Of a stretch of 8,600 nt of DNA, positions 5,388-8,600 are shown in pieces (the first letter of the stretch is position 1; each line of letters starts with the position of its first letter). Both the position numbers and the translations under genes were made by a program. Origin of the DNA: Dehalococcoidia bacterium (GTDB taxonomy: Bacteria; Chloroflexota; Dehalococcoidia; GIF9; AB-539-J10); the NCBI GenBank assembly GCA_029857995.1, contig JAOUFZ010000067.1, forward strand, positions 1-8,600. The letters are read 5' to 3'. Under the pieces are notes generated by a model. It was not told the origin of the DNA. It saw nothing but the letters and a program-made list of their open reading frames with translations, and ran no database searches.

Positions 5388-7694
5388 ATGGCAAAAGTAA
5401 AAGAAATAACACGTAAACTAGAAGAAATTCAAAAGAAGATAAAAGCGGAGATTCCCTGGGAGCCAGTCGGTCCCACGCCGATGCCGGAAATTCCCGACCT
5501 CAGAAATTGGGACATGAGGTTATTGAAAACATATGCGCCTTTTTATGCGCCATTCTGTGATTTATGTTGCTTCTGTACCTATGGCAAATGTGACCTCACC
5601 GAGACAAGGAGAGGGGGCTGTGGTATTGATATAGCTACTCAGCAGGCAAGATGGGTGCTCCTAGCTTGCTTGATGGGATGTTCCGCTCATGCTGCTCATG
5701 GTGGGCACATCTTGGAGTTCTTGATTGAAAAGTACGGTCCGGATAAAAAGATAGATTTAGGCGGATCAATCAATATCGAAGCACCGCACATAAGGACGGT
5801 TGTGGGCTTGAAGCCTGAGACTCTGGGTGACCTTGTAATAGCCATAGAATATGTCTTCAAGGAAATCACCCATCTCCTTGATTCCACTGCAATGGGACAA
5901 GAGGGCAGTTACCTGGATTATGAATCGAAAGCTCTTCATGCGGGAATGCTGGACCATGTAGGCATGGAAGTGGCTGATATTGCTCAGATAGTGGGATTTA
6001 ATTACCCCACTTCAGTTGCTGACACACCCCTGATAGATTTGGGGTGGGCGGCAGTGGACAAAAGCAAACCGGTAATCCTGTTTGTGGGGCATAATCCGGC
6101 TACTTCTACTGTAGTTATTGACTACCTCCGAGAGAATAATCTTTATGACCAGGTTGAAGTCTGCGGCGTCTGTTGCACTGCTCTGGAGGCAAGCAGGTAT
6201 TCTGATAGAGCCAAAGTTGTTGGTCCTTTTTCCCGGCAGCTTTTCTTCATTAGAAGTGGCATTGCCGATGTGATAATGACCGATGAGCAATGCATTAGAA
6301 CCGATATGCCAATAGAGGCATCTAAAGCTGGGTCAGCGCTCATAGCTACCCTGGACAAGGCTATGTATGGACTTGAAGATGCCTCTGAGATGGATACTGA
6401 AGAGATAGTCAAACAGATGATAGAGGACAAGAAGCATTTTGCCATCCTTGACCCTCGAAAGGCAGCCGAGGTAGCGGCTAAGGTTGCGATGGAAATTGCT
6501 CCTCAGAGGAGAAAGGAATGGCTGACGGAGGAGGAGGCCAGGGAACTGTCCCAAAAGTGTAATGACTGTGGCATGTGTGAGCAGGTATGCCCTAACCTTT
6601 TCAACATTGGCGCTGGTATAGCTGAGGTCGCCAAGGGCAAATTTGACCTGATAAGGGAGCAATTCAATCTCTGTGTTGGTTGTGGAAAATGCGAGGCAGA
6701 ATGTCCTCGCAAGCTTCCCATCTTCAAGATAATGCAGATAGCAGCGAGTAAAGAGACCTGGAAGGTGAGAGCTGGGCGTGGTCCGATTATGGATACGGAG
6801 ATAAGGACTGTGGGGGCACCCATAACTCTGGGCACAATCCCCGGAGTGGTTGCCATTGTGGGCTGCTCCAACTTTCCGGATATTCGAGACATTGCCGAGA
6901 TGGTGGACGAATTTGCGAAGAGAAAGTACATCGTGGTTGTTTCGGGATGCAGTGCCATGGTTGCCGGGATGTGGAAGGATGCCGATGGCAAGACTGTTTA
7001 TGAGAAATACCCACCAAATTTTGATATGGGAGGGGTAGTGAACGTTGGCTCCTGTGTCGCCAACAGTCATATCACCGGAGCGGCAATAAAAATTGCTAAT
7101 ATCTTCGCGGCGCTGCCCCTGAGAGGAAACTACGAGGTGATGGCCGACTACGTCCTTAATCGAGTAGGTGCTGTTGGCATAGCTTGGGGAGCCTACTCAC
7201 AGAAGGCTGCTTCCATTGCTACGGGCTGCAACCGATTGGGCATCCCGGTGATACTCGGACCTCATTCCTCCAAATATAGAAGGTTATACCTCTCCAGGAA
7301 GGAAGAGGACGATTGGAGAGTCATGGATGCCCGGAAGAGAGAAATAGTAGATACGGTAGAGCCAGCACCTGAACACCTGGCCTACGTATGTGAGACTAAA
7401 GAGAAAGCTATGGTGATGATTCCCAAGCTTTGCATAAGAAGAAACGATACTCCTCAGGGAAGGGCGATAAAATTAAACCATTACATCTCCCTGCACAAGA
7501 AGTTCATGGGTGGTGGTCTTCCTGAAGACATTCACCTCTTTGTGCGCAGGGATCCTGATATTCCTCTTGTCTATAAGAAAGAAGTGCGGGAATACCTACA
7601 GAAAATCGGCTGGCAACCCAGGGAGCCCGTGGGACTTCCTACCCTTATCGGAACTTATCCCAGCAAGGTCCCTGTGGATGCAGTGATACATTAG
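5388..7694 (+). CDS. cdhA: Archaeal-type CO dehydrogenase alpha subunit of the ACDS complex
   Basis: The 768-residue protein interconverts CO2 and CO at a Ni-Fe-S C-cluster and feeds CO to acetyl-CoA synthase. It is the long CdhA form (TIGR00314 type, about 780-810 residues in methanogens) rather than bacterial CooS/AcsA (about 640-675). The N-terminal cluster region has Cys57, 60, 61, 63, 68, 78, 94 and 98 (CDLCCFCTYGKCDL onward). VGHNPATS gives His235; Cys263 (VCCTALE), Cys302 (DEQC), Cys493 (VGCSNFPD), Cys521 (SGCSA) and Cys556 (NVGSC) are the expected C-cluster ligands. Two ferredoxin-like motifs, C391-x2-C-x2-C-x3-C401 and C429-x2-C-x2-C-x3-C439, are inserted between them; CooS/AcsA lacks these. 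All key ligands seem present. The start has GAGG 6 nt upstream and lies 3 bp after acsD. CdhB follows after 12 bp, as expected for an alpha-epsilon module. Confidence 0.96.
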   Translation: MAKVKEITRKLEEIQKKIKAEIPWEPVGPTPMPEIPDLRNWDMRLLKTYAPFYAPFCDLCCFCTYGKCDLTETRRGGCGIDIATQQARWVLLACLMGCSAHAAHGGHILEFLIEKYGPDKKIDLGGSINIEAPHIRTVVGLKPETLGDLVIAIEYVFKEITHLLDSTAMGQEGSYLDYESKALHAGMLDHVGMEVADIAQIVGFNYPTSVADTPLIDLGWAAVDKSKPVILFVGHNPATSTVVIDYLRENNLYDQVEVCGVCCTALEASRYSDRAKVVGPFSRQLFFIRSGIADVIMTDEQCIRTDMPIEASKAGSALIATLDKAMYGLEDASEMDTEEIVKQMIEDKKHFAILDPRKAAEVAAKVAMEIAPQRRKEWLTEEEARELSQKCNDCGMCEQVCPNLFNIGAGIAEVAKGKFDLIREQFNLCVGCGKCEAECPRKLPIFKIMQIAASKETWKVRAGRGPIMDTEIRTVGAPITLGTIPGVVAIVGCSNFPDIRDIAEMVDEFAKRKYIVVVSGCSAMVAGMWKDADGKTVYEKYPPNFDMGGVVNVGSCVANSHITGAAIKIANIFAALPLRGNYEVMADYVLNRVGAVGIAWGAYSQKAASIATGCNRLGIPVILGPHSSKYRRLYLSRKEEDDWRVMDARKREIVDTVEPAPEHLAYVCETKEKAMVMIPKLCIRRNDTPQGRAIKLNHYISLHKKFMGGGLPEDIHLFVRRDPDIPLVYKKEVREYLQKIGWQPREPVGLPTLIGTYPSKVPVDAVIH

Positions 7695-7706
7695 AAGGAG
7701 GGGAAA

Positions 7707-8255
7707 ATGAGTGTAATACCATATCATAGGGTAAATGTCTTAACCGGGATAAAGTCAGCAAGGCTGATAGAAGATGCCCAAGAATATGCCGATCTGATAC
7801 AAAAAGCAAAAAGGCCGCTTCTTGTACTTGGCCCACTTCTGTTGAAAAGGTCGCTTGATGGTAAGCTGCTCATAGAATATGCTCTGGAGATTGCTAAGGC
7901 TGCTAATATTCCTACGTGTGCTACGGCTCAGGTTAGAGCGAAGATGGCGGAGCTGGGGGTAAAACCGGATAGCTTCTATGATGTTGTAGAGATAATCAAT
8001 GCGCTCAAAGATCCAAATTGGCGGGGTGTCAAGAAGGAAGGTAACCATGATTTGGTGGTCTTCTTCGGTATAAGGAGCGATCTCGGAGAACAGGGCCTGT
8101 CTGTACTCAAGCATTTTGCCCCTCATCTAAAAACCATGACCCTGTGCAAGTATTACTTCCCCAATGCAAACTATTCTCTTCCCAATTTCAGAAAAGATGA
8201 GCAATGGAAAGCATTCCTGGAAAGCTTAATAGATAATTTAAAGAAAGGAGCATAA
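7707..8255 (+). CDS. cdhB: ACDS/CODH epsilon subunit
   Basis: The 182-residue protein matches the epsilon subunit of the archaeal acetyl-CoA decarbonylase/synthase complex (TIGR00315, PF02552 type). It binds CdhA as alpha2-epsilon2; the fold is like a nucleotide-binding DHS domain and it is thought to help electron transfer, possibly through a flavin. Visible features are RPLLVLGPLLL (36-46), IPTCATAQ (68-75), the segment DLVVFFGIRSDLGEQGLSVL (about 115-134) and FAPHLKTMTLCKYYFPNANYSLPN (about 137-160). Length is normal (about 165-180). There is no signal peptide or cofactor cysteine motif. The AAGGAGGGG site lies just upstream of ATG 7707; cdhC starts 3 bp after its stop. Epsilon has no counterpart in the classical bacterial AcsA/AcsB enzyme, so its presence supports the archaeal-type assignment of cdhA. 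Confidence 0.93.
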   Translation: MSVIPYHRVNVLTGIKSARLIEDAQEYADLIQKAKRPLLVLGPLLLKRSLDGKLLIEYALEIAKAANIPTCATAQVRAKMAELGVKPDSFYDVVEIINALKDPNWRGVKKEGNHDLVVFFGIRSDLGEQGLSVLKHFAPHLKTMTLCKYYFPNANYSLPNFRKDEQWKAFLESLIDNLKKGA

Positions 8256-8258
8256 GAA

Positions 8259-8600
8259 ATGGCGAATGGATTTCATGCAGATATTGGACCTCAGTACGAA
8301 GGTGAGGTAATAAGGAAAGAAGACCTGTACATCGAGTTCGGTGGGCCAAAAGCAGCACATAAGTTTGAATTAGCAACAGTTAAAAGTCTTGATGAAATAG
8401 AAAATGAGAAAGTGGAAATTATCGGTCCGGACATAGGTGATTTGAAACCTTACGATGAAGAGAAAGGCGGTGGTAGCTATCCTATTGCCATTCTGGTAGA
8501 TGTTGCCGGAGGGGAGCTGGACAAGGATGCCGAAGCAATCATTGAGAGAAGGATTCATATGTTCACCAACATGATTGAGGGCTGGTATCACATGAATCAG
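8259..8600 (+). CDS. cdhC: Acetyl-CoA synthase (ACS beta) subunit, short form, 5' part
   Basis: The gene runs off the right edge with 114 codons visible. The protein starts MANGFHADIGPQYEGEVIRK, then has LYIEFGGPKAAHKFELATVK, VEIIGPDIGDLKPYD and GGGSYPIAILVDVAGGELDKD, ending near RRIHMFTNMIEGWYHMNQ. This matches the region just after the N-terminal domain of bacterial AcsB and the start of archaeal CdhC. The protein therefore begins directly at the domain leading to the A-cluster and lacks the roughly 300-residue N-terminal domain that contacts CODH in Moorella-type ACS. The enzyme joins a methyl group, CO and CoA into acetyl-CoA at a Ni-Ni-[4Fe-4S] A-cluster; those ligands lie beyond the window. 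AGGAG is 8 nt upstream of ATG 8259, 3 bp after cdhB. The complete protein should be about 400-470 residues if it is the short form. Confidence 0.93.
   Translation, partial: MANGFHADIGPQYEGEVIRKEDLYIEFGGPKAAHKFELATVKSLDEIENEKVEIIGPDIGDLKPYDEEKGGGSYPIAILVDVAGGELDKDAEAIIERRIHMFTNMIEGWYHMNQ

Noticed and set aside
6333..7070. Minus-strand open frame of 245 codons inside cdhA
   Set aside because: The plus strand carries the ferredoxin and C-cluster motifs of CdhA; the long antisense frame has no supported start or recognisable product.
1..8600. tRNA genes, rRNA, CRISPR arrays, insertion sequences
   Set aside because: No cloverleaf pattern, direct-repeat/spacer array, transposase frame or terminal repeats were seen in either strand.

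Overview
The window looks like part of a bacterial genome with the Wood-Ljungdahl (reductive acetyl-CoA) pathway, most likely an anaerobic Chloroflexota of the Dehalococcoidia type. That placement is an inference from protein style and gene mix, not from a marker gene. Bacterial signs are sigma-70-like promoters (one is TTGACA, 17 bp, TATATT), strong Shine-Dalgarno sites, a lipobox lipoprotein and a DnaJ relative. The carbon-fixation genes on the right are largely of the kind best known from methanogenic archaea.

Left part (1-3269), accessory genes. The minus strand carries the start of a probable 4Fe-4S protein (1-162) and an unassigned secreted lipoprotein (355-1164). A plus-strand C_GCAxxG_C_C family gene (1373-1819) has a TTG start. 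A minus-strand pair follows: a short DnaJ-like co-chaperone (2601-3269) and an alpha/beta hydrolase (1947-2582), separated by only 18 bp that form a near-perfect palindrome.

Middle (3270-3578). A divergent intergenic region holds a promoter for the dnaJ-like gene, a probable degenerate interspersed repeat, and a strong promoter for the right-hand operon.

Right part (3579-8600), one tightly packed plus-strand operon with gaps of 3-12 bp: acsE (methyltetrahydrofolate:corrinoid methyltransferase), acsD (corrinoid protein small subunit), cdhA (archaeal-type CO dehydrogenase alpha with two extra ferredoxin clusters), cdhB (epsilon subunit) and the start of cdhC (acetyl-CoA synthase, short form without the bacterial N-terminal domain). 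Together they would move a methyl group from methyl-tetrahydrofolate to a corrinoid protein, reduce CO2 to CO, and join methyl, CO and CoA into acetyl-CoA, or run in reverse. The corrinoid large subunit (acsC/cdhE) is not in the window and would be expected downstream. The most notable point is this hybrid of a bacterial-style methyl branch with an archaeal-style CODH/ACS core.
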